From CAKUFA01 sp963618735 (lineage in GTDB: Bacteria > Bacillota > Clostridia > Christensenellales > Aristaeellaceae): a DNA stretch of 64,000 nt. The notes below the pieces were generated by a model. The model had not been told where the DNA came from. It made no database searches and saw only the letters and a program-made list of their open reading frames with translations. Shown in pieces: positions 40,985-49,053 of this stretch; within the stretch, counting starts at the first letter, position 1; the number at the start of each line of letters is the position of its first letter. The stretch is from NCBI GenBank assembly GCA_963618735.1, contig CAVEUM010000002.1, positions 54,144 to 118,143 on the forward strand, given 5' to 3'. The position numbers and the translations under genes were made by a program.

Positions 40985-42583
40985 ATGATTACAGTAAATA
41001 ACCTTTCCCTGACCTTCGGCGGTCAGAAGCTTTTCTCCGGTGCTGACCTGAAGTTCATGCCCGGCAACTGCTACGGTATCATCGGTGCAAATGGCGCCGG
41101 TAAGTCTACCTTCCTGCGCATTCTGTCCGGTGAATTGGAACCCACCACGGGCTCTGTGGTCATCCCCGAAGGACAGCGCCTTTCTACCCTGAAGCAGGAT
41201 CAGTTCAAGTACGATGCTTATCCTGTGCTGGACACCGTCATCATGGGCAACCAGCGCCTCTATGACATCATGAAGGAAAAGGATGAGCTGTACGCCAAGC
41301 CCGATTTTTCCGAAGCTGACGGCGAAAAGGCCGCTGAGCTGGAGGGCGAGTTTGCCGAGCTGGACGGCTGGAATGCTGAGAGCGACGCTGCCACCCTGCT
41401 GACCGGTCTGGGGCTGCCCACCGATATGCACTATTCCCTCATGGCCGACCTGAAGGGCGGCGAAAAGTTCAAGGTTCTGCTTGCGCAGGCGTTGTTCGGC
41501 AATCCCGATATTCTGCTGCTGGACGAACCTACCAACAACCTGGACAACCGTTCCGTCGCATGGCTGGAGGATTTCCTGATGGACTTCCCCGGCACGCTGA
41601 TTGTTGTCAGCCATGACCGTTGGTTCCTGAATAACATCTGCACCCACATCGTGGATATCGACTTCAACCAGATTAAGATGTACGTGGGCAACTACGACTT
41701 CTGGTATGAATCTTCCAAGCTGATGCAGTCCATCATGAAGGATCAGAAGAAGCGCAACGAGGACAAGATCCGCGAGCTGCAGTCCTTCATTCAGCGTTTC
41801 TCCTCCAACAAATCCAAGGCCAAGCAGGCTACCAGCCGCCGCAAGCTGCTGGATAAATTGACCATGGAGCAGATGCCTGCCTCTTCCCGCCGCTATCCCT
41901 GGGTGTGCTTCACGCCCGACCGCGAGGCTGGCAAGGACATCCTGCAGGTGAGCGGCCTCAACTACACCCAGGACGGCGTGCAGCTGCTGAAGGACGTTTC
42001 CTTCCTGGTGACCAAGGGACAGAAGATCGCCCTGGTTGGCACCAATGAACAGGCACAGACGGCGCTGTTCCGCATCCTGGCGGAGGAGCTGGAGCCCGAT
42101 TCCGGCACGGTAAAGTGGGGCGTCACCATCTCCACCAGCTATTTCCCCAAGGATAATTCCGCCTACTTCAACGGCTGCGATAAGAACATGCTGGACTGGT
42201 TCGCCCAGTACTGCCCCGCCAACATGCTGGAAAGCGACATGCGCGACCTTTTGGGACGTATGCTTTTCCGCGGCGATGATGTGTACAAGCAGGTCAGCGT
42301 GCTGTCCGGCGGCGAAAAGGTGCGTTGCATGCTTTCCCGCATGATGCTTTCCGGTGCGAATTTCGTGATGCTGGATCAGCCCACGAACCACCTGGATCTG
42401 GAATCCATCACCGCTGTCAACAATGCACTGATCAACTTCCCCGGCAACGTTCTCTTCACCAGCCAGGATCACCAGTTCATCAGTACCATCGCGGATCGCA
42501 TCATTGAGATCAAGCCCGATGGCACCATTGCTGATTACCTGTGCAACTACGAAGAATATCTGGAAAAGATTAAGGAACAGTAA
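40985..42583 (+). CDS. ABC-F ATPase, YbiT-like, with degenerate second ATP site
   Basis: A 532-residue protein with two ABC domains. Domain 1 has Walker A GANGAGKST (34-42), Walker B LLLDEPTNNLD and a SHD switch; its signature reads LKGGEK rather than LSGGE. Domain 2 has VLSGGEKVRC intact, but its Walker A reads GTNEQAQT (352-359, the Lys and two Gly missing), Walker B reads LDQPTNHLD (Q465 for the catalytic Glu) and the switch reads SQDH (Q494 for His). So one composite ATP site looks intact and the other dead. ABC-F proteins act on ribosomes; YbiT-type functions are poorly known. The ribosome binding site is GAGGAG. Confidence 0.9.
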   Translation: MITVNNLSLTFGGQKLFSGADLKFMPGNCYGIIGANGAGKSTFLRILSGELEPTTGSVVIPEGQRLSTLKQDQFKYDAYPVLDTVIMGNQRLYDIMKEKDELYAKPDFSEADGEKAAELEGEFAELDGWNAESDAATLLTGLGLPTDMHYSLMADLKGGEKFKVLLAQALFGNPDILLLDEPTNNLDNRSVAWLEDFLMDFPGTLIVVSHDRWFLNNICTHIVDIDFNQIKMYVGNYDFWYESSKLMQSIMKDQKKRNEDKIRELQSFIQRFSSNKSKAKQATSRRKLLDKLTMEQMPASSRRYPWVCFTPDREAGKDILQVSGLNYTQDGVQLLKDVSFLVTKGQKIALVGTNEQAQTALFRILAEELEPDSGTVKWGVTISTSYFPKDNSAYFNGCDKNMLDWFAQYCPANMLESDMRDLLGRMLFRGDDVYKQVSVLSGGEKVRCMLSRMMLSGANFVMLDQPTNHLDLESITAVNNALINFPGNVLFTSQDHQFISTIADRIIEIKPDGTIADYLCNYEEYLEKIKEQ

Positions 42584-42615
42584 TCTTTCCGCCCTGTCTG
42601 TGAAGGAGGTGCCGA

Positions 42616-43299
42616 ATGGAAGCCAGCAAGTTTCATGGGATTGAAGCTGTGATGGTTTGCGAGCGCTGCAAAGGAAAGTACACCCGTCCCATGTGTCAGG
42701 TGGTGAATTCCGCCGAGATGCCCGAGGCAACGGGCGCCATTCTGCGCGGCACGTTCTTCGACTTTCACTGCCCTCACTGCAATAAAGAAGAGGATACATT
42801 CTTCCCGATGATCTACCTTGACCCGGTGAACAAGTATCTCTTCTATCTGCAAGGCGAAGATGAAAATGAAAATAAGCTCTTTCGGCTGCTGCTGGAGGAT
42901 CAGCTGAAAACGCTGGGCGATATCGGCCCCATGAGCGATTATCGGATTCGCGTAGTGCATCTCCCTGCCGACCTCGCCGAGAAGATTCGTCTAAGCATGC
43001 TCGGCCTGGACGACCGTGTGATTGAGCTGTGCAAGCTGCCTATCGTTCACAGCTTTCACGAGCAGTTTCCCGAGAAAGAGCTCTACCGTGTGGCACTCAT
43101 CATCGGAGGGCCCGGTATGGAGTTTCTGATCTGTCCCAAGGGCAGCAAAACGCTTTATCACGCAGACTTTTCACGGGAGTTGTATGACCATATTGCGGAG
43201 CAGCTTTCTGCCTTCTTTCCGCCGGATCGCGGGCAGAAGATCTGCATCGACCATGCTTGGGCTTTACAGCTGTTCCAGCCGCGCGGTGTTCAGCAGTAA
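42616..43299 (+). CDS. CpXC-domain protein
   Basis: The protein has 227 residues. The N-terminal part has a zinc-ribbon-like layout, MVCERCKGKYTRPMC...FDFHCPHCNKEEDTFFP, matching CpXC-domain proteins. The rest (IYLDPVNKYLFYLQG, YRIRVVHLPADLAEKIRL, DRVIELCKL) is typical of that family. The function is unknown. ATG 42616 has GAAGGAGG upstream. It is 32 nt after the ABC-F gene and probably shares its transcript. Confidence 0.82.
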   Translation: MEASKFHGIEAVMVCERCKGKYTRPMCQVVNSAEMPEATGAILRGTFFDFHCPHCNKEEDTFFPMIYLDPVNKYLFYLQGEDENENKLFRLLLEDQLKTLGDIGPMSDYRIRVVHLPADLAEKIRLSMLGLDDRVIELCKLPIVHSFHEQFPEKELYRVALIIGGPGMEFLICPKGSKTLYHADFSRELYDHIAEQLSAFFPPDRGQKICIDHAWALQLFQPRGVQQ

Positions 43300-43357
43300 G
43301 GGAACTGACTGATTACCGCAGAGAGGATATCATCTCCCCTCGAAAGGAGAAATCACC

Positions 43358-44428
43358 ATGGATTTTCTAAAAACGCTGATGGTTTACATGACCATGGCAC
43401 TTTCTGCCTCCATGCAGGGTGAAGCGTTGCCTGAGCCGACGCCTACCCCTACGGCGACGCCTGTGGTCATCGAGACACCTGTTCCCGAAGAGACAGCAGC
43501 CGCAACAGAGACACCCTCCGTTACGGTGGCCGGCGTGCCTGTTGTGGTAACGGCGACCCCTGTTCCTCAGCCCACCATCACGCCGAACCTGTCCTACAAA
43601 AATTTGAAACAGGGTGATCGCGGTGATCAGGTGAAAAAGGTGCAGGAGCGGCTCATTGAGCTTGGCTATCTCACAGGCGAGGCCGATGGCGCTTATGGCG
43701 GTCAGACACGCCGCGCCGTGCTTCGCTTCCAGTATTACAACGGCTTGCAGCAGGATGGCGTAGCCGGTCGCGCCACGCAGACCATCCTCTTTGAAGAGGA
43801 AAATGTGGTTCCCTATCCCGGAGCGGCCACTGCTACCCCTGTGGTGACGGAAACGCCTGCTCCTAATGTGACAGAAGCACCCGCAAATGATGATCTGCCC
43901 GTTCCGGAAGCTGAAGCCACGGAAACCGCGGCCGCAGTCGCCCTGCCTGAAGGCTATACAGAGCCTCAAGCCGTCGCGAACGCAGAGGAAACTCCTGAAC
44001 CCTACGTCATGCCGGATACAGTCTTAACCCGGGCAGAAGGTACCTCCGTCACGCTGAATGACCAGGGTCTGACCTTCCTTGCAACCGACGGGAACGTAAG
44101 CACCAGCGTTTCGCCGAAGGTATATACCAGTGAAGATGGTGATGTCTATGTGGCACTGAATGACCTGATCGCCTCCGTGCCCGCATGGAGCAAGGTTGCA
44201 AACGATGACAGCAGCTTTACCGTAACCATTGGTGATAACATCGTAGCTTTCACACCCGTAGAAGGCGGCTATCAGGTCACGCTGAACGGTGCGCCTGTTT
44301 CTGTTGTATCAGGTGACCTGGCAACCGATGATGATGTACTTCTCGTTCGTACCACCTTCCTGCGGGATTTCTGGATGCTCACTGTCGACTATAGTGCCGA
44401 CGCAAAGGTATTGAGCATCACCGAATGA
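43358..44428 (+). CDS. Exported peptidoglycan-binding protein with stalk-like C-terminal domain
   Basis: A 356-residue protein. The N-terminus (MDFLKTLMVYMTMALSASMQGEA) is a short, atypical signal/anchor. A Thr/Pro/Ala-rich linker (about 25-85) comes next, then a PG_binding_1 domain (LKQGDRGDQVKKVQERLIELGYLTGEADGAYGGQTRRAVLRFQYYNGL, ~87-145), a second Thr/Pro/Glu linker and a C-terminal domain resembling copper-amine-oxidase N1/stalk domains (VYVALNDLIASV, LLVRTTFLRDFW). No catalytic domain is present. It probably binds cell wall on the outside. It has its own strong terminator. Confidence 0.85.
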   Translation: MDFLKTLMVYMTMALSASMQGEALPEPTPTPTATPVVIETPVPEETAAATETPSVTVAGVPVVVTATPVPQPTITPNLSYKNLKQGDRGDQVKKVQERLIELGYLTGEADGAYGGQTRRAVLRFQYYNGLQQDGVAGRATQTILFEEENVVPYPGAATATPVVTETPAPNVTEAPANDDLPVPEAEATETAAAVALPEGYTEPQAVANAEETPEPYVMPDTVLTRAEGTSVTLNDQGLTFLATDGNVSTSVSPKVYTSEDGDVYVALNDLIASVPAWSKVANDDSSFTVTIGDNIVAFTPVEGGYQVTLNGAPVSVVSGDLATDDDVLLVRTTFLRDFWMLTVDYSADAKVLSITE

Positions 44429-44469
44429 TGGTTTTATCCTTCAAAAGAAAACAAGCCCTGTAAAGGAAA

Positions 44470-44506
44470 AGTGGAATGGCCGATCAAAGGTCATTCCACT
44501 CTTTTT
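44470..44506 (+). terminator. Terminator after the PG-binding protein gene
   Basis: A 9-bp stem AGTGGAATG/CATTCCACT with a 13-base loop, then CTTTTTG. The 137 bases between here and the convergent terminator hold no gene. Confidence 0.9.
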
Positions 44507-44643
44507 GTTTGCCTTGCAGTGTGCACCCTCGCTATCTGTTGCCTGTTTCCAAGTCATTGATTTATCCCGTCAGGCATGTCATCAGGGATGTACCGCCTGT
44601 CGCTTCACTGCGTTCGGCACACAGGCAATCTATCTTTCCATAA

Positions 44644-44683
44644 GAAAAGCCCCAGTCAAGGCGTTGATTCCTCGACTGGGGCT
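44644..44683 (-). terminator. Terminator after the large exported protein gene
   Basis: A perfect 10-bp stem AGCCCCAGTC/GACTGGGGCT with TTTTCTTA after the 3' arm on the minus strand. Confidence 0.9.
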
Positions 44684-44696
44684 GATGGTCATGAAC

Positions 44697-46415
44697 TTAC
44701 AGGTTCGTATCCGTGGAAGGATCAGGTTCAGTCGTGGGCTCGGTCGTGGGCTCGGTCGTGGGCTCAGTCGTAGGCTCGGTCGTGGGCTCGGAAGAACCAG
44801 CCACCGTGCACTCGTTACTGAACACATAGCCCGTGAAGTTGACATCAGAGCTTTCCACCTTCAGGATCAGCTTCGAGCCAGCCATGGAGCTATCCACCGT
44901 AATGGATGCGGTGCTCACGCCCAAAGCCACGCCGTCCTTGAACCAGCTGTACACATACGTGGTAGAAGCTGCGTTCAGGCTGATGGTAGGCGTCAGGGTC
45001 TGTCCAACCTCAACAGTAGAGGCAATGGACACCGTGCCGCTCAGCGTGGTTGCAGGAGTGGTAGGATCAGGCGTAGGCGTTACCACAGGGACCTCATAGA
45101 GGAGAATCAGGGTATTCACATCTGCCACGCCCGTCTGAGCCAGACCCACGCTTGCCTGATAGGCAATCACAGCATTGGTGGTGTTCTGGCCGAACACGCC
45201 GTCAATCTTGCCGGGATCAAAGCCCTTTTCCTTCAAAGTGGTCTGCAGCAGACGCACGCGAGCGCCCTTGTCGCCTGCTTTCACTTCAACCAGATAGTCG
45301 AAGACAGGAGCCGTCTTGGCATACATCTTATTCTGCAAAGACTTGGTCGCGTAGTTGCGTTCATGATAGCCCATGGTCACCTGGAACAGCTTCACAGCCA
45401 GGCGAGTCTTTTCGCCATAAACGCCGTCAGCCTTGTCCAGCGGATAACCAAGCTCAATCAGACGCTTCTGCATTTTACGCACAGCAGAACCCGTGTCGCC
45501 ATAGCGAAGGGTACCGTCATCGTCAGTGGAAGAAGTCGTCTTAGGCGTTGCAGTGGGCTTTGCCGTAGCGGTAGGCTTCACCGTAGCAGTGGGTGCAGCA
45601 GTCGGGGCAGTGGTTGCCGCAGCAGCAGTCACGGTAGGCTTCTGGGTGTCCGTGCTGTTCTGAGCGCTGGCATTAAGAGCAACCGTACCCTCCAGCAGAT
45701 AATGGCTGCCGGTTTCATCATTGGTGTAGCGATAGAGCTGATCGCCAATGGACACAGCCGCAATGGTGTTTTCGGAAGTTGCAGCATAGTAGGTGCTGTC
45801 ATAGTTGGCGCTGGTGAGATCCACGCGGATCAGAGAATGATCTCCCGCCACCACAGCTACCGCATCATCAGAAGCAAAAATGCTCAGCGGTGCGTCAGGT
45901 GCGTTGCCGATCTCTTCCATCACATTGCCGCCAATGGCAACACGTGCCAGGCTGTTGGAAGAAGCTCCCTTGGTGATAAAATACACATGGGTGGAATTGC
46001 GGCAGGCAGCGATCACGTTCGTCACGGTGGTGGTCGTGGTCTTGCCGTCCTCGGTGAGGACGTTCAGGGTGCCGTCTTCCGCCAGGGTATACACAGGCGT
46101 GGAAGCCACATTGGCCAGGTCTGCCTCGGTAGGTGCGGCAGAAACGATGGTCGTAGCGCTGCCGTCCAGCATAATGCTGTACAGCCGACCTTCAGCGGTG
46201 AGGCAATACAGCTGGGTATCATCCATACCCACCAGATCCACAATCGTGGAACGCAGCGTCAGGGTTGTGCCTTCGGGATTGATCAGGAAAAGATGATTTT
46301 CCTCTCCCAGGTAAGAGACATAGGAACCATTGGTAACAATGGGATCTGCCAGCGCGCAGGTACAGCCCACGCACACCAGCGCAACAATCAACGCTGTCAG
46401 CAGCCATTTCTTCAT
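44697..46415 (-). CDS. Exported protein with propeller-like region, two PG-binding domains, Ig-like domain and PTE repeats
   Basis: A 572-residue protein. A signal peptide (MKKWLLTALIVALVCVGCTCALAD) is followed by a beta-propeller-like region to about residue 250 (repeated LYxL, VYTLAEDG, LYSIMLDG, VYFITKGA strands). Next come a Thr/Ala/Pro/Lys linker, two PG_binding_1 domains (LRYGDTGSAVRKMQKRLIELGYP ~305-365; VKAGDKGARVRLLQTTLKEKGFD ~375-440), an Ig-like domain (~460-540) and a tail of PTTE repeats. It is probably cell-surface and wall-bound. It resembles the convergent neighbour at 43358 in using PG_binding_1 with low-complexity linkers. Confidence 0.88.
   Translation of the reverse strand: MKKWLLTALIVALVCVGCTCALADPIVTNGSYVSYLGEENHLFLINPEGTTLTLRSTIVDLVGMDDTQLYCLTAEGRLYSIMLDGSATTIVSAAPTEADLANVASTPVYTLAEDGTLNVLTEDGKTTTTTVTNVIAACRNSTHVYFITKGASSNSLARVAIGGNVMEEIGNAPDAPLSIFASDDAVAVVAGDHSLIRVDLTSANYDSTYYAATSENTIAAVSIGDQLYRYTNDETGSHYLLEGTVALNASAQNSTDTQKPTVTAAAATTAPTAAPTATVKPTATAKPTATPKTTSSTDDDGTLRYGDTGSAVRKMQKRLIELGYPLDKADGVYGEKTRLAVKLFQVTMGYHERNYATKSLQNKMYAKTAPVFDYLVEVKAGDKGARVRLLQTTLKEKGFDPGKIDGVFGQNTTNAVIAYQASVGLAQTGVADVNTLILLYEVPVVTPTPDPTTPATTLSGTVSIASTVEVGQTLTPTISLNAASTTYVYSWFKDGVALGVSTASITVDSSMAGSKLILKVESSDVNFTGYVFSNECTVAGSSEPTTEPTTEPTTEPTTEPTTEPDPSTDTNL
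44731..44790. repeat. Five 12-bp tandem repeats encoding the PTTE tail
   Basis: Five copies of GTCGTGGGCTCG-like units (two single-base variants) at the 3' end of the exported protein gene, in frame. They encode repeated Thr-Glu-Pro-Thr. Such repeats can change copy number. Confidence 0.9.
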
Positions 46416-46575
46416 GGCTCATTCCTCCCTTTTCTTTTTTGATGTTTGCATTCTCATGCCAACATTCATTATAACGCATCTCCTCCTGCTTTTCATCCCC
46501 AAAATGAAAATTCTTTTGAAAATGCTACAAAATGATTTCATTTTTGTGTTGTGTGTTCCCATTTTTTGTCAAAGG

Positions 46576-46604
46576 TTGACAGATGTTGTCCTGCATGGTA
46601 TCAT
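46576..46604 (+). promoter_or_regulatory. Promoter of the sugar transferase gene
   Basis: TTGACA (46576-46581), 17 bases including a TGG extension, TATCAT (46599-46604), 17 nt before the ATG. Confidence 0.8.
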
Positions 46605-46621
46605 GCACAAGAGGAAAGTAT

Positions 46622-48037
46622 ATGATTGAAGAGAGAGGCATGCTTCGCATGAAAGATTTACGCCGTGCGCTCCAGCGTCATCGTTCCGCGCTGGTTATGG
46701 GATTGATCAGTCTGGCGGTTTATGCCAGCCTGCTGCTCATCTTCTTTGGCATTATGGGTATCAACAACTGGCCGCTGCGTCATGCCTCCCGAACCTCCGG
46801 CATCACCCTGGTGACCTTTATTGCCATGACGCTTGTGATGTCCATGGTTTACGGCGGATTTGAAGTGGGGCGCAAGAAGAACAAGCCCATCATTTCCTCC
46901 ATGACGCTGGCCAATATTGCTGTTGATTTGGTGACCTATCTGCAGCTGCAAATCATGAACGTCAACGGCGACCACAATGATCATCTCATTCTTTTTGGCG
47001 AAGATTTTCTGTACCTGCTTTTATGCATCGTATTGCAGTTCCTGGCAATTATCCTCTTCGTGCGCATCGGCAACAGCACCTATTTCCGCATGAATCCGCC
47101 GCGCCGCTGCCTGCTGGTGCTTTCTGACCTGGCAGAGGAGAAATCCACCCGTCGGAAGATTGACCGCTATCGCCTGCAATGGCATGTAGAAGATGTCGCT
47201 TTGTTTAGCGCTGAGGATCTGCGGGATCGCATCTACAGGAGTGAAACCGTCATTCTCTCAGGACTGCCCGCGGACGAGCAGATGCACATTCTGCACATGT
47301 GCTACGATTTGCAAAAGGATGTGCTGTGCCGCGCTCAGTTGGAAGACATTATGATCAGCAACGCACGGCAAGTCGTTGTGGATGACGCCGCATTTCTGGC
47401 AATGGACTACCGCAAAATGACCATTTTGCAAAGGGTCATCAAGCGCGGCATGGACATTGTCGCCTCCGCGCTGGTGCTGGTGCTGCTCAGTCCCCTGCTT
47501 GGGATCATCGCCCTGTGCATTCATCTGGAGGACGGCGGCAAGGTTATCTTCCATCAAAAGCGCATGTCCGTCAACGGCCGCGTATTCACCATTTGCAAAT
47601 TCCGCACCATGAGTGAGGCCGCTTCCGCAAGCAAGCACCAGGTTTCCGCCTCCGCGGATGATGCCCGCATTACCCGCGTTGGACACTTCCTGCGCAGAAC
47701 CCGTCTGGATGAGCTGCCCCAATTCTGGAACATTCTGAAGGGCGATATGACGCTGGTGGGTCCTCGTCCTGAAATGCTGGAGAACGTGGAGAAATACAAG
47801 CAGCAGCTGCCTGCCTTCGTATATCGCGAAAAGATGAAGGCTGGCCTCACCGGCTATGCGCAGATTGAGGGTCGGTACAACACCACCCCCGAGGATAAAC
47901 TGATGCTGGATCTGATGTATATCGAGTCCTTCTCCATCTGGCTGGACATTAAGCTTCTTTTCCGCACTCTGACTGTTTTCTTCAAGTCTGATTCCACAGA
48001 AGGTTTTTCTGACACAGATTCCGATTCGTCTATGTAA
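46622..48037 (+). CDS. Polyprenyl-phosphate sugar-1-phosphate transferase (WbaP/EpsL-like)
   Basis: A 472-residue protein. Four N-terminal transmembrane helices (about 20-40, 52-75, 82-105, 120-145) are followed by a CoA-binding-like region, then a further helix (KRGMDIVASALVLVLLSPLLGIIALCIHLEDGG) and the bacterial sugar-transferase domain (VIFHQKRMSVNGRVFTICKFRTM, DELPQFWNILKGDMTLVGPRPE, GLTGYAQIEGRYNT). It primes glycan assembly by moving a sugar phosphate onto undecaprenyl phosphate. ATG 46622 has AGAGGAAAG upstream. No glycosyltransferase cluster is next to it in this window. Confidence 0.93.
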   Translation: MIEERGMLRMKDLRRALQRHRSALVMGLISLAVYASLLLIFFGIMGINNWPLRHASRTSGITLVTFIAMTLVMSMVYGGFEVGRKKNKPIISSMTLANIAVDLVTYLQLQIMNVNGDHNDHLILFGEDFLYLLLCIVLQFLAIILFVRIGNSTYFRMNPPRRCLLVLSDLAEEKSTRRKIDRYRLQWHVEDVALFSAEDLRDRIYRSETVILSGLPADEQMHILHMCYDLQKDVLCRAQLEDIMISNARQVVVDDAAFLAMDYRKMTILQRVIKRGMDIVASALVLVLLSPLLGIIALCIHLEDGGKVIFHQKRMSVNGRVFTICKFRTMSEAASASKHQVSASADDARITRVGHFLRRTRLDELPQFWNILKGDMTLVGPRPEMLENVEKYKQQLPAFVYREKMKAGLTGYAQIEGRYNTTPEDKLMLDLMYIESFSIWLDIKLLFRTLTVFFKSDSTEGFSDTDSDSSM

Positions 48038-48068
48038 CTTCATCGATCATGCACCGGAGGTGTACGCT

Positions 48069-48974
48069 ATGAAAACAACTCTTTTGATTATGGCCGCCGG
48101 CCTCGGTTCCCGCTATGGCGGCAACAAGCAAATCGACCGCATGGGACCCAATGGCGAGATCCTGCTGGAATACTCTATTCACGATGCTGTAGCTGCTGGC
48201 TTTGACAAGGTCGTGTTTGTCATTCGTCAATCGATGCAGGAGACCTTCAAGGCCATGATTGGCGACAAGCTGGCTCAGAAAGTCGAGATCCAGTACGCCT
48301 ATCAGGAATACGATTCTCTTCCCGGCGGATTTGTTGCCCCCGAAGGCCGCACCAAACCCTACGGCACGGTGCATGCGGTGCTTTGTGCCGCTGAAATGAT
48401 TCATGAGCCTTTCGCCGTGATCAACGCGGACGACTACTACGGACGGGATGCCTTTGCAGCCATGGCAGATTCTCTGCACCGCCTGCAGGGCATGAACAAT
48501 GCCGCGTCCATGGTGGCGTATGACCTGAAGAACACCGTATCCGATAATGGCGACGTGACCCGCGGCGTCTGCGAGGTCAGCAGCAGCGGACATTTGGTCA
48601 AGGTGACAGAGACCTACAAGATTAAGCCCTTCCCCGATGGCACCATTCGTGACCTTGCCACGGATCCCGCAGGCCGCGTGCTTGATCCCAATGCCCTGGT
48701 TTCCATGAACTTCTGGGGATTCACGCCCTGGTTCTTCGATGCCGCGAGGGAAAGTCTATCCGCCTTCCTCACCTCTTCTGACGGTGACCCCATGAAGAAG
48801 GAATATCCTCTTCCCACGCTGGTGGACACGCTGATGCACACCGCAGGCCTGACCGTCGAGGTGCTGAACACCCACGCGGTCTGGTTCGGCGTCACGTATC
48901 ATGAAGACAAGGCCTACGTGGCCGGTGAATTGAAGAAGCTTCACGACAGCGGCTTTTATCCAGCGGCGCTGTAA
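48069..48974 (+). CDS. NTP_transferase-family nucleotidyltransferase
   Basis: A 301-residue GT-A-fold nucleotidyltransferase. MKTTLLIMAAGLGSRYGGNKQIDRMGPNGEILLEYSIHDAVAAGFDKVVFV carries the GxGxR nucleotide-binding loop, and FAVINADDYYGRDAF is the metal-binding D-x-D-like segment. YGTVHAVL and SMNFWGFTPWFF are family-specific. The substrate sugar is unknown. It follows the sugar transferase by 31 nt and probably supplies or modifies a sugar nucleotide for it. ATG 48069 has GGAGG upstream. Confidence 0.88.
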   Translation: MKTTLLIMAAGLGSRYGGNKQIDRMGPNGEILLEYSIHDAVAAGFDKVVFVIRQSMQETFKAMIGDKLAQKVEIQYAYQEYDSLPGGFVAPEGRTKPYGTVHAVLCAAEMIHEPFAVINADDYYGRDAFAAMADSLHRLQGMNNAASMVAYDLKNTVSDNGDVTRGVCEVSSSGHLVKVTETYKIKPFPDGTIRDLATDPAGRVLDPNALVSMNFWGFTPWFFDAARESLSAFLTSSDGDPMKKEYPLPTLVDTLMHTAGLTVEVLNTHAVWFGVTYHEDKAYVAGELKKLHDSGFYPAAL

Positions 48975-49002
48975 CGCATCGTGCTTCACACCAATACAAA
49001 AT

Positions 49003-49046
49003 AAACATGCCCTGCCTGACATTTTCTTCAGGCAGGGCACATTTTT
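49003..49046. terminator. Bidirectional terminator between the nucleotidyltransferase and PEP mutase genes
   Basis: A perfect 12-bp stem TGCCCTGCCTGA/TCAGGCAGGGCA with an 8-base loop. T-rich on the plus side (CATTTTTT) and A-rich on the other, so it can end both convergent transcripts. Confidence 0.9.
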
Positions 49047-49053
49047 TATTGAT

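Noticed and set aside
40916..42799. 627-codon minus-strand open frame across the ABC-F gene
   Set aside because: Antisense shadow; the plus-strand frame carries the ABC motifs and a good ribosome binding site.
44507..44643. Possible small gene or RNA between the two convergent terminators
   Set aside because: Only a weak GCCTGT/ACAGGC inverted repeat near 44595-44627 was seen; no promoter or coding frame.
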